From positions 8,709,003-8,773,002 of the forward strand of contig JAJEKV010000006.1 in the NCBI GenBank assembly GCA_021234155.1: DNA of 64,000 nucleotides, written 5' to 3'. The notes beneath the pieces were generated by a model that did no database searches, was not told the origin of the DNA, and worked only from the letters and a program-made list of their open reading frames with translations. This stretch comes from Isoetes taiwanensis (Eukaryota > Streptophyta > Lycopodiopsida > Isoetales > Isoetaceae). The translations under genes were made by a program, and so were the position numbers. Of this stretch, positions 10,531 through 22,483 are shown piece by piece. The stretch's first letter is position 1, and each line of letters starts with the position of its first letter.

Positions 10531-12468
10531 TTTTTTTTTTAATTGAAGGCTATGCTAAAGTGACATTTTTGTTACGTGAAAACCGCCTATGTTACATTAT
10601 GTGGCAGAATGTCGAGTAAATGTATAGAATGTTAGGTAAATGTCTAGAAAATAGAATGCAAAATCTACTAAACATTCCTTAAAAGAATCAATGCCACATG
10701 TCAACACGATTCGATTCGACTAAGAGGCAGAATGTAATGTAAGTGGTTTTTACTTGTTTCATCATGTGCATCCAAGCAATTTTTCTTGTTGGATAAACTA
10801 TCAAATTTCTTTCTATTTTGTTTTTGTCGGGACGACTTTTGTTGGTTGGTCAAAAGATTTTTATATTTTTCATTTTGTACATCCAATGTGCCAGTTGAGT
10901 TGAACCCCGATCATGAAGTCAAATCATTACCTTATTTCAGCTTAACTGTTCATACCCTTTTAACATGGGTGATTGGGCTTTTTGAAGTTCAAGTTACCCA
11001 ATGAAAGCAACATGCTATAGATGTAAGAATCCTACTTCATGGAGGAGGATTGGCTACAAAATCGTGAACTTTACTTCAATAGCCTGAGTAAAAAAGGCTT
11101 TCTAGACCTGTTTCAAATCTTCCCAGATGGCAAGTGATATCAATGTCCCCCTTCCAATATATGAATGAACTAGTTCCACCAAAACCCTAAACAAGCATTC
11201 CTGATGGGACCAACCGTAAAGATTGCATTTGTGGCAAATGTTCTGCATCGCATATAGTGCCTTTCAACCAGCTGTTACTCTTTGTTGGGCACATGTATCC
11301 CAATATGTGGGAGTAGTGATTTGTGACGAGCCTGCTGAGTTGGCCCTCCTGGCAACTCGAGATCTTGTCCAAACTTACAAGACTATGCTATGTTGTTATG
11401 AATTGATCTTCAAATCATTTCATCATCCATTTAAAGATCTTAAGAAACTATTATTAGCTTTAATAAACTATTACTACTTTTAGTTTGTAATGAAATGATC
11501 TCATCAACTACAACTAGTTTTAGCAAATCACTACATTAGTAACTGACATCAATAACCATGTGGTAAACCACTATTCATTTTGACAAACCACTATAGCATA
11601 TAGTTTCCTTTTATTAAATAAATTGTTGTACAAAAAACCATGTCTATCATGGTTTTTAGATTATCTGATACTATTTTTATATGGCAGTTCATTTTTAGGC
11701 GTTGTAATTCCAAGCCATGTAGGGGGAGTGGTGGGATAAACCTCGTATATGCATACCCTCTCTGCCGACATCTGGCACTGGAGGACCTCTTACTATGGAG
11801 TCATAGAGTTGACGTAACATCTTTGTCAGGAGAACTACATCTGATGTCACAGAGCATAACAACAACGGAGAAACACAGATGAATATGAGAATGATGGAGA
11901 AACCCAAGCTACAAAACCTAAAAGCCCGACCCCGGAGGATTCAAGAATATATACTAAGACAGTAGTAGGACAATGCAAAGGCCATGGACATGTGATGCTT
12001 TTTACAACATTTACTATACATGTGCTTAAGCCATACCCTTGCCGAAAATGCCCATACAACCTAACCATGTCGAAGCACCTTTGCTATTAAACAGTTCTCC
12101 ATAGAAATACAAGCAACATCTCACTACCTTTCCTCCATAAGGAATACTACATCTCAATGTAATTTACTAGCTAAAATAATTTGTTTTTAATTGCAAAAGT
12201 GAGACCAACAATGTTGTTTATAGTCACTTCGTAGAAGCCCCTAAGCTTTTTATGACTCTCTTCACCCAACTAGGTTCGATCTCAGTAAAAAATCCCCAGG
12301 TTCTATCTCCAAGCCCAATACTTACAATTAAACCACTTAGCTATCTAAACCTATTCAAAATATTATCTTGAAATTCCTACCTAATATTTTGGCATGTAAT
12401 CAAATTTTGTGCGCAGCACTCCTCCGTTTTGTCACCTAAGCTATTTCTAACATTTATCAGATATAGTT
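10531..12468. other. AT-rich spacer, nothing recognised
   Basis: Short frames only (for example plus 10786-11004, plus 11223-11483, minus 11847-12068), none with a family signature. No repeat of note was seen. It ends at the target duplication of the hAT element. Confidence 0.4.
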
Positions 12469-12476
12469 GTTCCTAG
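12469..12476. repeat. Left 8-bp target-site duplication of the hAT element
   Basis: GTTCCTAG directly precedes the CAGGGATAGG terminus and is repeated exactly at 22214-22221. Eight-base duplications are the hallmark of hAT insertion. Confidence 0.9.
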
Positions 12477-12870
12477 CAGGGATAGGTTCAATACTGTATA
12501 TGTTTTATACGTAATACGTATTTTTCGTTTGATACGGCACAAATTTGACGTTTAATACGTCAAAAATATGTCAAAAAAAAATTCCGGCGTCGGAAAAATT
12601 TCGCGTGTTTAAACAAATTTGCTTAAACTACTAAGTCATATCTTCAGCGTAAAAAAAGTTTGTTTTTTAAACGCCTTGAACCAAAAGTTTCATAAAGCGA
12701 AATGAACTGTTTAAACTACGAAAAAAAAACTTCGGCGTTTAAACAGTTCTTTTCGCTTACGCGAAATTTTTTAAACTTCGCGTAAGCGAAAACAACTGTT
12801 TAAACTTCGCGCGAAAAGATACTTCAGCGTAAAGTGAAGCGGTTGTTTTAAACTACGTAACTTTGCAAAG
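12477..12870. repeat. Left terminal and subterminal repeat region of the hAT element
   Basis: A terminus of 13 perfect bases is followed by TACGTATTTTT words. Then come alternating GTTTAAAC/TTTAAACTTCGCG and GCGAAA/TTTCGC words between about 12600 and 12860. The same vocabulary recurs, inverted, at 21850-22190. Confidence 0.75.
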
Positions 12871-13314
12871 CATATTGGGGCATTTTGCTAGGGGAAAAAA
12901 AATCTTTTAATAATTGTTTGGTCTATTTTGTGCATGTGAAATATTATATATAAGAAAAACGTGTTTAGCTCTAGAATTCGCCTTGAACGTTGACTACCAG
13001 GTCGAGTCCACATACTCCTTGGGAAACGGTCAGCCTTTGAGGTGTGGGTATTTGCGTCCCGGGGGCGACGGAATTGTGAAGTGAGATTCCTCCTTCACGA
13101 AGTTTTCCCGACACCTTGGTTCCTACCCCGCTCCTTAGAGACCTATAGGTTCCTGTCCTTCACTCCTTACGTTCGAACGGGACGTCGATGTAACATATGC
13201 GTAGTGAGCTTGCTCCTTCGCGTATATAGACGTCGGCCTTTAGTTCGGACGATCAAGGAGACTTTACCCTTTAGCATACCAGAGCAGAGACAGTAATTTT
13301 AGATAGCAGCAGGG

Positions 13315-14346
13315 ATGGCAGTTGGTCATGCATCTACATCAGGCGCCACTGGCGGCCATGCATCTACATCCGGCGCCGCCGGCGGTCATGCATCATCGTC
13401 TAGGGGTGCGCGGCCATCGCGCGGTCATGGCAGGGCCACGGGGGTTGGAACAGCACGTGGAAGAATTATATGTCGAAATACTGGTGGTCGAAAGAGAGGT
13501 CCTGAGTGGGGATTTGTGAAGGAATTTGGTCAGAATGAGTGGCAATGCGTATTTTGTGGGTACACGTCAATAAATGGATCCTCGACAAGAATACGAGCTC
13601 ATCTTTTACGGGATCCTAAAATTGGGGTGCAAACATGTACGGCATCTGCTGACATACGACAAGATGCAATTGAAGTGTTGGGTCAAAAAAAGAATAGCAG
13701 CAGAAGAACACAGCCAAGGGATAGCCAAGGACCTTCACCATGCCAAGAAGAGATCAATTACACCACCCCTCCTGCAGCGGCAGCGCCAATGTACCAACCA
13801 GAGGGTGGACTAGGGTCGGGTGAAAAAAGAATGGCAGAGACAATTGAGATAGTGGAAAGACAGACTAAGCAACAGAGGGTTGACCAGTGCTTAACATCAG
13901 AGCAACTGAAGAAGACGCAATTGAAGGTTGTAGAGGCATTTTTATATGCCGGGTTGTCTCCACATATTTTGGAGCACAAAGCAATGAAAGAAGCCTTCCA
14001 GGAAGTTGCCAAAGCAGGGCCGGCTTTTATATTGCCTTCATACAAACATGCCAATAACAAAATGGTGGATGAAATACACGGGAGAATGGTCGAGAGGGTG
14101 GAAATGAAGTTAAGTCGTGTTACTGAAGCCAGGCCGGCCTCACTAGTGACTGATGGTTGGAGCAATGTAAACAAGGACCATCTTATAAATTTCATGATTG
14201 TGTATCCGGGGGCTAAAGTATTCTTGAAAACCGTAGAAACCAAAAAACCACCAAGTCACGGGAGATTGGATTTTCAAAAACAAAGGTCGTGGATAGAGAG
14301 TTTTGGGGTCGAAGAGAATATTTCAGGTCGTAATGGACAACGCTAA
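13315..14346 (+). CDS. hAT transposase, N-terminal part (BED finger + DUF659)
   Basis: Function: binds element ends and catalyses cut-and-paste transposition in the nucleus. The frame of 343 codons starts with a GHASTSGA-type decapeptide repeated about three times, then a basic stretch. A BED-type zinc finger follows (Cys78, Cys81 in WQCVFCGYTS, His96, Cys108). A DUF659 region covers roughly residues 210-320, with SLVTDGWSNVNKDHLINFMI holding the first catalytic-core aspartate. It ends prematurely at 14346 after a frame slip. The next DUF659 block VVMDNANCKLAGELL continues in another frame at about 14328-14372. The ATG is the first after an untranslated leader from about 12950. The start is supported by continuous frame to the BED finger. 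Confidence 0.8.
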   Translation: MAVGHASTSGATGGHASTSGAAGGHASSSRGARPSRGHGRATGVGTARGRIICRNTGGRKRGPEWGFVKEFGQNEWQCVFCGYTSINGSSTRIRAHLLRDPKIGVQTCTASADIRQDAIEVLGQKKNSSRRTQPRDSQGPSPCQEEINYTTPPAAAAPMYQPEGGLGSGEKRMAETIEIVERQTKQQRVDQCLTSEQLKKTQLKVVEAFLYAGLSPHILEHKAMKEAFQEVAKAGPAFILPSYKHANNKMVDEIHGRMVERVEMKLSRVTEARPASLVTDGWSNVNKDHLINFMIVYPGAKVFLKTVETKKPPSHGRLDFQKQRSWIESFGVEENISGRNGQR

Positions 14347-15896
14347 TTGTAAATTAGCGGGTGAATTGTTGAGTCTGAATTTCCGTGATTGCACGCCGGT
14401 ACCGCCAATGCCATTGCCTGAACTTATTCTTTGAAGGACCGGTTTTCACAAAGACACTTGGTTCAAAGATCCCATTCAAAAGGCCCGCCGCCTCGTGAAA
14501 TTCATCACAAAGAAGCCGCAATTTACGCCATATACAAGTCATTATGCGTCGAAGGCCCTAGCACTCATGAATCCCGCCGGACTTCGATTTGGTTCCAATT
14601 ACATTTGTCTTGAAAGAGTGCCGAGGTGTCGCGACTTCGATTATCTCGACCTTCAACCATACGAGTTCTTTGAATGGGAGAGGAGACGAAGGGAAAAATG
14701 CCTCAAAACACCGGCAGAAAGAAAGTGCCACCCTTCGAGAAATGCTTGGGCGGAGACATTTTGGAGAGGCGTAAAGAATGTTGTCAAGTGCATGCAACCC
14801 GTTTGTCATGCCATCAAAACCCTTGATTCTTCAAGGCAAGCACCGAAAGGTGCGGAGGTGCCGGGCACTCCATTCAATCCTTTCTACGTGATGGCCCCAA
14901 TGCACCCTTTGACAATGCTAAGCGCAAGCAAAGACTTAGAGACTTCAATGAACGATGGAATAAGTCCTACAATGATCTTCATGGCGCCAAGACATGCTTT
15001 AGACCCACACAACCCGATATGGACCAGCATACGGATAAAGAAGTGATGGGTTCATTGAAGAAGGTTGCAAAAATGTTTTACCCCAACAAATCGGACTACA
15101 AAACTTTCATTGCCGAAGTTAACTCAATACCGTAACTTGAGTGGAAGGTGGGCGATGAAGAGCTTCACGATACACCGGAGAGTCACAAGAAGGAACCAAA
15201 TATGGAATCTTATGCATGGTGGCAAGCCCATGGACCAGTTAATGATACGTTCTATGTGCCCTTGCAATGACTATCCTCTCCTTGGTATCCTCCAATAGTG
15301 CAAGTGAGAGGAACTGAGTGCTTATAAGTACATACATAGTGTGACACCTAAATCGCCTCTTGCATAAGAAGGTGACAAACTTATATATAACTTCTCAAAT
15401 TGGCGGCTCTTGAATCGCAAATGATGGTGCGGCCGTGAGTTGATAAGCTACAGCTTTCCTTTTATGGATGCAGATTCCCGAAGTGGAAGAGGACAACTTC
15501 AAGACAAAGGAGGACGAAGCGCTTGTCAGTAAATGCCGCTAACCATGTCAATGAGGACATTCAAGGTACCCATTTTGTCGATGTCGAAGATGATTTAGAC
15601 AAGAACATGTTCTCGGATGACTCAGACGACAGCGAAGATACAGAAGAGGAGTCTGATGATACAGAAAGGCCAGGTCTAAATAATACAGGAGATCTGCTTG
15701 AGGACTTAATAGTACGTGAGCCAGCGGACTCTCCAATGCCAATCTCCCAGACAAATAGGCAACGTGTCAGAAGAAATACAACTCGAGGACGTTGCAGTAA
15801 GGGAAAGGGCCAAAGGAGGTTGAACCTAGGCCAGCATGCAGAAGAGGATGGAAGCCCAGATGATGCAACTGATGAAGATGGTGACGTCTAGAAAGA
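14328..15896 (+). pseudogene. hAT transposase, C-terminal part (frame-broken) with acidic tail
   Basis: Continuation of the transposase in several frames. VVMDNANCKLAG lies around 14330. The stretch 14495-15046 (183 codons) includes TSHYASKALALMNPAG and GVKNVVKCMQPVCHAIKTLD. A further frame around 15030-15260 has EVNSIP followed by ESYAWWQAHGPVNDTF, resembling the C-terminal hAT dimerisation region (WWxxHG). The last block (15523-15891) is very acidic (FSDDSDDSEDTEEESDD), then basic (RQRVRRNTTRGRCSKGKGQRR), and ends at 15891. At least two frame changes and in-frame stops separate these blocks. Some may be introns, but I cannot place splice sites, so I call this part broken. Confidence 0.6.
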
Positions 15897-17333
15897 TGAT
15901 GCGATGAGTATCCTACCCTCAGTCTATCTATTGTAACTGTTTATGAGGATGTTCAAACTATTGTAACCATTTTGGCACTATGAATAACAAGTAAAGTTTT
16001 TTGTTACAAGTATTTGTCTTCTATATATTTCGTCACCTTGTTTTATGTTTCTTTCATGTACGATGTTTCTTTCATGTATCATCATGGTTCACGTAACTTC
16101 GGTCCATGTTTCATTCATGTGTAACATCAGTCGACCTAAGTGCCTAGAGAAACCTCACACCCGCCAAAGCCGGATTTGGCGTAGCAAAGTTACTCGTCAA
16201 TCACTAATCTCAAATGAACCCACCTCGCCAGAGGGGACACATCCTCCAATTTCAAGTCATAGTGATGCTCAAGGTTCATCAATAGAAGGAGTTAGGATGT
16301 TCCATGATTTGGTGCCTAACAGCCGCTATATAGATGGACAACGCCCAGCCACCATTTTGGCTTGAAATTAGAGTGCGCTCTCACCTCTGACGCCTCGAGA
16401 CCTGGGTCCAGGCATCGAGACGTCCCAATCTTTGCTTTCCCCCGGCTCTTTGGACAATGGAACTTAGCATGTAAACTTTGAACCTCAGTGCAAGCATCGA
16501 GACTTCCCAAGCCTTGCTTTCACCCCTCTTTGGACGATGGAACTTAGCATGTAAACTAAGCTACATTGCCCAAAGAGGAGGGGAAAGAAAGACTGGGAAG
16601 TCTCGATACTTGAACTCATCAATCACTAACCCCTAATGAACCCACAGAATCGCTATGAGTCACTAGGCCTTATATCCTCCGTGGCCATAATAAAAATAGA
16701 GTACTCAAAAACCTTGTAACCTCCTTTAGAACGAACGATTTCTGCTCCCACCCCCATTTTGGGCGTCTTTGTGTAATATAACCTAGCAAAGTATCTAAGA
16801 TACATTGACACAGAGACACCCAAAAGAGAGTGAGAGCAAAGCTCGCTCCTTCTAAAGGAGGTAACAAGAATTTCGAGAAGTCTATATCGTTTGCCATGGA
16901 GAATATAAAGCCTAGTGACCTGACAACCATTCAAGAGGGTCGCAATCTAATTCAGGCAACCATTCAAGAGGGTCGCGCTCTTGGCTTACTCCCTTCTCGA
17001 GTTTCCTGCTTGATGTATCTAAATCGCCACCTAAAATGAGTGAGCGACCTTATCCTAGGGGGCAATTTAGACACATCAAATAGGACAAACAAAAGCGACT
17101 AAGCCTGACATGAGGTCCAGATGTCAAATAGGTTGCGTGTGCAGATGTTTTGACTCCCTCACATACTTACTTTACTTAACTATAATACAAACAACTCAAT
17201 GCGGCAGCCCAAACCCAAAATTTTATTAAGACAAAAGAAATCCTCGTCAACGAGCGTTGGTTCGTTCATGTGCATCTGAGATCTTAGGGAAAAATATCAA
17301 AAAATAAATGTAGATAGCTGATAGCTCATGGGT
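15897..17333. other. Middle of the hAT element: fold-backs, no gene
   Basis: Between the convergent transposase and cargo genes. It contains inverted repeats, for example 16494-16540 against 16566-16610 (GAGACTTCCCA...TGGGAAGTCTC) and 16713-16736 against 16840-16866 (TAACCTCCTTTAGAA...TTCTAAAGGAGGTAAC). It also has a local direct repeat AACCATTCAAGAGGGTCGC (about 16924 and 16958). No coding signature was seen. Confidence 0.5.
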
Positions 17334-18795
17334 TCAAGTACTCGTCCCGCATCCAAGTTCACACCTTCGCCACCGCCGCCCCTGAGCGGGCGGCAGTGCT
17401 TGATTGATGTCTGGTACCTCTTCACCTTCACGCGGTTCTTCTACCCCCCTCCAAAGGTCCATTTCACGTTGGGATTGGAACACATGAGCCATTCCATCCC
17501 TCCTGCGAGCAACCAGAGGTGGCAAGGGAGGCATGCGTGATTGCGGGTTGAGCATTGCATACCGGGCGCCTGTATAATATAACCATCATCTGGCCGGACG
17601 TAAACCCACGCCCATCATCCAATCCAACAAGCACCTCAAATGCACGATGTCCACACCCTAAGGCATACCAACCAACTTGGGTTAGATTGTCCGCACACAC
17701 TTGACAATATCTAAAGTCCCCGCTCTTTACATCGTCCCACCGACTTTCATATAGGTATTCGGAGGGAGGTATGCAATACCCCTCGCCCTTGGAGACTCTA
17801 AGGGGATCAGAATCTAAGACTCTTGATATTGTGTGCATGTGCTCATTGTCTACTCTCAACACCGCATTTTCCCTACCCAAAGTCGCAAGTTGATTCTTCG
17901 TGTCGTCTAATAATTACTCGGCTGACCATCTTGTCATGAGCATTTGCACGATTTTTTAAGCCGCATAAAGTTTTCCTTTGACAGAGTGAGGTTTCGACTT
18001 CTTTCATTCTCTAACTGAGCCTTCAGTTCTATCTCATCTGTTACTGCACCTGCTGCTGCAACCCCCGCCACATCTAAAAGTTTTATGGCATCTTGAAGCA
18101 GATAGGTTATAGTCACGGGCTCATCACCAAGAGCGCTTTTCCGACCACCGCGCCCCATGAAGCTTCACTCTCTTTGTCTGCTACCACGCCACTTCCTTGT
18201 TTCCACTTTCTAATCGGCATAATTTACGGGCTCCCCTCACAATCTCATAGTACACTTGCTTGGCAAACGCCTTTGTCAATTCGTGGTTTTTTATCATTGT
18301 TCCTTTTACTTGCACCCACCTCTCCAAAGCTTTAGCTCGGACTTCGTGGATCTTGCAAATGTTATGCCTTATACTTACACCGCTCTCCTGCTTGGCGGTC
18401 GACGCCAAACCTGCTTGACGCCTAAATTGGCCTCGATATCCTCAAAATCTCCTCCATGTGGGCAACAACCTGGGCCCATGTCACATGCAACTCCATGCAC
18501 CTCTCAGAATTGTGACACCTTCTTTCTTTGCCACTTCGCCATTGCCCTCAACCTTAACAACTCTTTTGCACGCGCTTCATTCATTCTAGCATGTTCCTCT
18601 GCTTTCTGTATCTGTTGTGCCCTAACCTCTAACAATGTAGGTAGAGAAGGCAAATCAAATCCGTCTGGGTCTGGAGTTCTCAAAGTGTCCGGCACAGAGA
18701 AGTCTCCTCTATGCGCGGTTTCATCAGCCCCTTCTCTCGTGTGCTGATGAGAAGAACTCGGTTGCCCATGAGACGAACTGGGTCGTTGAGACATT
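17334..18795 (-). pseudogene. Coiled-coil / RING-like cargo gene of the hAT element (frame-broken)
   Basis: Read on minus. A start MSQRPSSSHGQPSSSHQHTR near 18795 leads into a helical charged region (LEVRAQQIQKAEEHARMNEA) to about 18504. Then follow ALERWVQVKGTMIKNHELTK (18181-18408), MGRGGRKSALGDEPVTITYL with a coil ELKAQLENERSRNLTLSKEN (17934-18158), and GRENAVLRVDNEHMHT leading to YCQVCADNLTQVGWYALGCG-H (17464-17880). The CxxC...CGH spacing, with a later RRPVC, looks like a degenerate RING finger, a fold used by ubiquitin ligases. The blocks lie in different frames, so either introns or decay break the gene. Not a known hAT component, so the cargo role is inferred from its place inside the element. 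Confidence 0.45.
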
Positions 18796-19188
18796 CTTAA
18801 GTGTTTGGCACTAGGTAGTTGTGAGTTCGTTATCTTGCGGATAGGCTTTACATTAACTGCGCGAAATAAAAAACAACTCAATATGACTTATAAATTATAA
18901 AAAAAAAACAAGTGCAACAAAAATAAATACATAAGAATGCCAAAGATGTTTTATTGAATGTAAAAGCAATTGATCAATGATTATTTTCTTTGGTTGCATA
19001 CAAGAGAGCTCATAAATGGCACGCTAAGCGTGACTTGGTCCAGCTTGCTCAGCATCGTCTGCCCCTAACCCAACTTGAGGAATCCAATCTGATTCCGATT
19101 GGGGTCTTGTGCAATGTGTTGGAGAGCAATTCCGTGTGCTCGCATGATGGTGTTCGAGAGTGGGTTCAGATCAAACTTATGCCTTATC

Positions 19189-20504
19189 TCAGATTGGGAT
19201 TCGGCCACGATGCTTCAAATAATCGCACATGTTTCGAAACCTCTGTCTTTGTTCATTGGTACCCATACTATCCAAGAAAGAGTGCTTGCGTGCAAAATCA
19301 GCAAGGTAATAGATAAAGTAGGCTGCCCCTAAGAGATCGAAGTCTACCCTTGCAAGCATCGTCTTAGTTCCATCTCTTTTTGGACCCCAATATAAATCAT
19401 CATGCATGTATGGATATGCAAGCCTTTCATTCTCAATGGCCTTTTTGGCAGCAGCATCCATGCCTTTGTATGCCCACCGCTTCACTTCCACTGGCTCGCC
19501 TATTAGGCGTTCTTCTCCCCAATCACATATACCAATATAAACAGCCTGGGGGTCCGTGCATCCTCGCTCTTTCCCATATTCAAAATGAAGCAAGACATTG
19601 CCCGGGTGCAAGTCCATGTGTAGATGGTGCTCTTTATGAAGCTTAAGCAAGCCGCTTAAAAACGACATAGTTAGATCACCCACTCTTTGAGCAACATATA
19701 ACTCCCGCTTTCGCTGCTCAAGCTTATGGACGCCAACCTCGACAAAGAGGGCTTGCACCCTAATCTCTTAAATGCATGCCTGGCAAACTCATTATCTCCA
19801 TGATGCACAAAAAGAGATGCACAAGAACCCCATTCCAAAGAGGGAAATATCAACCTTGTTCTTTCCAACCCGGTTGTAACGACCAATGCAACAGATGATA
19901 GAGCCATGTCTAACCCGTGATTTGTGATTCCCCATGTTTTTCATCATGGCCTTTACTATCACATCAGTCTGGCCGCATCTAACCGCACATCCTCATTCTC
20001 AAATTTAACACAATAGGGTTCGCTCTTTAAGAAAACTAGAACCCAAGATATTGCATTTGAACACCGCTCCATATGTTCCCCGAACCAATTCTCGGTCCCG
20101 TTCATTATTTGAGAGGAATCCACCATTGCAAACCATATAGTCTTGGCATCTGCCCTTTTTCTTGCTTCCCACTCTTTATCGGGCCTCACCAGATGCTTGG
20201 CTCTAATAGTCTCAGGCCAACACTTTCTTAACTAGGTGAGGGGGTTGATGTGTTTTTTTCTAAGCTTTCGATTCGTCCCAAGCCGTGGTTCCATTCCACA
20301 GCCTTTATCTTTTAAAGACTCTCTCAAGCTGGGACTAGTTAGATTTGCCAACGATGAATCATATTTCCAGTTGCACGGGATACATTGCCATCTATCCAAG
20401 CATACCTTTCTCGGGAGTCTTTTTCGTGTTCTACGCCTATCATTCGAGGCCCAAAAGCTCTCTCTCAAAGATCTCTCATGAGACTTGAGTGGAAGTCTAG
20501 CCAT
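19189..20504 (-). pseudogene. Protein-kinase-fold cargo gene of the hAT element (frame-broken)
   Basis: Read on minus. Early blocks are 20232-20504 (LPRKVCLDRWQCIPCNWKYD) and 19959-20189 (NAISWVLVFLKSEPYCVKFE). A further block FPSLEWGSCASLFVHHGDNE lies within 19671-19907. The last 189 codons (19189-19758) carry the kinase core: HLHMDLHPGNVLLH (catalytic-loop Asp49, Asn54 of that block) and GICDWGEERLIGE, where DWG replaces the usual DFG metal-binding triad. After these comes LARVDFDLLGAAYFIYYLAD in the place of the helix-F region. HxDLHPGN is typical of kinase-like phosphotransferases more than of receptor kinases. The conserved N-lobe lysine was not identified. Frame changes separate the blocks. 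It sits between the coiled-coil gene and the right terminus. Confidence 0.5.
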
Positions 20505-21849
20505 CCTTCATCCTGCTTGTAGTAATCAACTCTAACTCGATGGGGTGGCAAAGACATATTCGCCACAGAGCCAATTCATTAAAGCTGGTCTTAAGGAGGA
20601 CCATGGTCGCTTGGGGTCTTGATCTTTTTTTCTCAGATCTTAGTAGAGGACTCACCTCTCGGGTTCATGTGAGGCTCTCGCTTCTACCCTAGGTCCTTCT
20701 TTAGGGGCTCATGTGAGGCTCTCGCTTCTACCCTAGGTCCTTCTTTAGGGCTCATGTGAGGCTCACGCTTCTAGTCTAAGCCCGCCTAACTCTTGTGGAT
20801 TCATAGCAGCTTTTAGAAGAAACCGTATAGATAGCAATATGCTTATATGACAAATGTAGCAAAGCAAAGAACAATACCTACAAGTCCGGGAAAAAAAAAA
20901 AAAAAAACCCACTTTAGTGAGTGTCAATAATGCCAAAATAGTTCATTAAGATTCTAGTAAACTACTAAGTTTCAAGCTTGACAGCTTGTAGGCACCACGA
21001 AGTTTAACAAGTTCTCTCGCTTTCTTCAATAAGTTTAACTTATGATCCGACCCAGCCTATCACTCCATTAGGAAACTCCTGGCACTCAACTGAACATATT
21101 GCATAAGACCACCTAGTAAAGTCACAAATATTTAATGAAATATACGCCACTCCCTATATTAGTGTTGGACTTTCACAACAACACCGCCGTAAAATAGGGT
21201 ATATCTCATTAAATATTCTCCTAACCTTCCATAAGAGTACAACACCCACCTTTTAGCACCAATCACAGGACCGCCAACAAGCGGCGGAGAGGGCTATACA
21301 CCTAAATGGGAGGTTGACCCTAGCAATCCCGACATCAGCAATGACACCCACCCTCGGCATGGCACAATTCAATGTGGCACGCCAGCGAGGGTCACCGCCT
21401 CGCCCAAGGATCAATCTCAACTAAAACCTAGTCTTTCTTTTTGGGAACTCCCTACCCTCACCGCTATCGTTGTCGATGAAAGGGTAGGCAACCAAATTTC
21501 TTTCTTATTTATTATTTTATTTTTATTTCATTATTTTTTCTTTTTTATTGTTTTCGTTTCTATTGTTTTTTTTTTTTTTTTTCGTTTTTTTTTACAAAAA
21601 TCGGTCCGGATTCGACCACGTAATCCAGACGCCACCATCGCCACGCCCCTCAATGGAGGGGGGCAACAAAGAGGGCCTCACTATGGAGGAACCCTAGACC
21701 TACAATAAAAAAAACAACAAAAACTAACTAGGTTTTGCCTAAAAACTAAGAAAAAAATGAAAAAAAGGGAAAAGGGGCACGGTGTTGTGAAGGAGGGCGC
21801 TAGGGTTTACCTTTTTCTCAAGAAAAACAAAGGAAATGCGCCTCAAAAT
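20505..21849. other. Right interior of the hAT element, including a 44-bp tandem repeat
   Basis: TCATGTGAGGCTCTCGCTTC units recur at about 20664, 20708 and 20751 (period about 44 bp). An inverted pair around 21130-21150 and 21195-21220 shares ATATTTAATGA / TCATTAAATAT. Pyrimidine tracts occur at 21500-21595. No gene was recognised. Confidence 0.5.
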
Positions 21850-22213
21850 ATATAAAGAAAAGTTCATTAAGTTTAAAACTACTATTTCGCTTAAACCTCG
21901 CCACAGAAGTTTTAAACTTATAAAACAAAATTTTAGCGAAAAAAGTTTCGCTGTGAAGTTTAAACCTTCCGTTAAACTACTTTTACGAAAAAATAAGCGA
22001 ACTTAAGACTTCGTGATACGCCAAGTCGGAGGCGATTCGCATAGTTTAAAAATAAAGTTTCGCTTACGGCGAAAAGGTTTTCGCTTTACGCCGAACTTTT
22101 TTTTCGGTAAGGCAAGTATTTAATACAAAAAATACCTATTTTTCCCAAAAATACGTATTTTTGGACTTTATACGTCTGAAAAAATAATTTCATACGTACA
22201 GAACCTATCCCTG
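21850..22213. repeat. Right subterminal and terminal repeat region of the hAT element
   Basis: Inverted counterpart of the left end: AAGTTTAAA, AAAGCGAA/TTCGCTTA and ATACGTATTTTTGG-type words, ending GAACCTATCCCTG at 22201-22213. Confidence 0.75.
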
Positions 22214-22221
22214 GTTCCTAG
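22214..22221. repeat. Right 8-bp target-site duplication of the hAT element
   Basis: GTTCCTAG, identical to 12469-12476, immediately after the right terminus. Confidence 0.9.
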
Positions 22222-22483
22222 ATAACGATTAGCATAGCAAGGAAGTCAGGACCGATAGTCGATGACAAACATATGTTTGCATCTGTAAATACGAAATGAA
22301 ATTGGTAAGAATTGTTTATTCAGGCACGACAAATCGCACAATCATAATGATGGTTCGAACTCTCTTGTTTGACATGAATGTCCTTTTACGTATTTGAGGG
22401 AAAGCAACCAACACAATCGTCTATCTTTTAAACCATCTACCTCACCGCAACAATGACAATTACACAATTTTGGTGTAACAATT

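Larger units (their letters stand above)
12477..22213. mobile_element. Complete 9.7-kb hAT transposon with cargo genes
   Basis: Both ends carry the hAT-style terminus: CAGGGATAGGTTC at 12477-12489 and its exact inverse GAACCTATCCCTG at 22201-22213. They are flanked by the identical 8-mer GTTCCTAG. Inside the ends are subterminal arrays (12540-12860 and 21850-22190) built from TTTAAAC, TACGTATTTTT and AAGCGAAA-type words in both orientations, as expected for transposase-binding sites. The plus strand codes a BED/DUF659 transposase. The minus strand codes a kinase-fold protein and a coiled-coil/RING-like protein. The exact duplication and termini indicate one insertion event. The transposase has frame breaks, so this copy is probably no longer autonomous. 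Confidence 0.9.
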
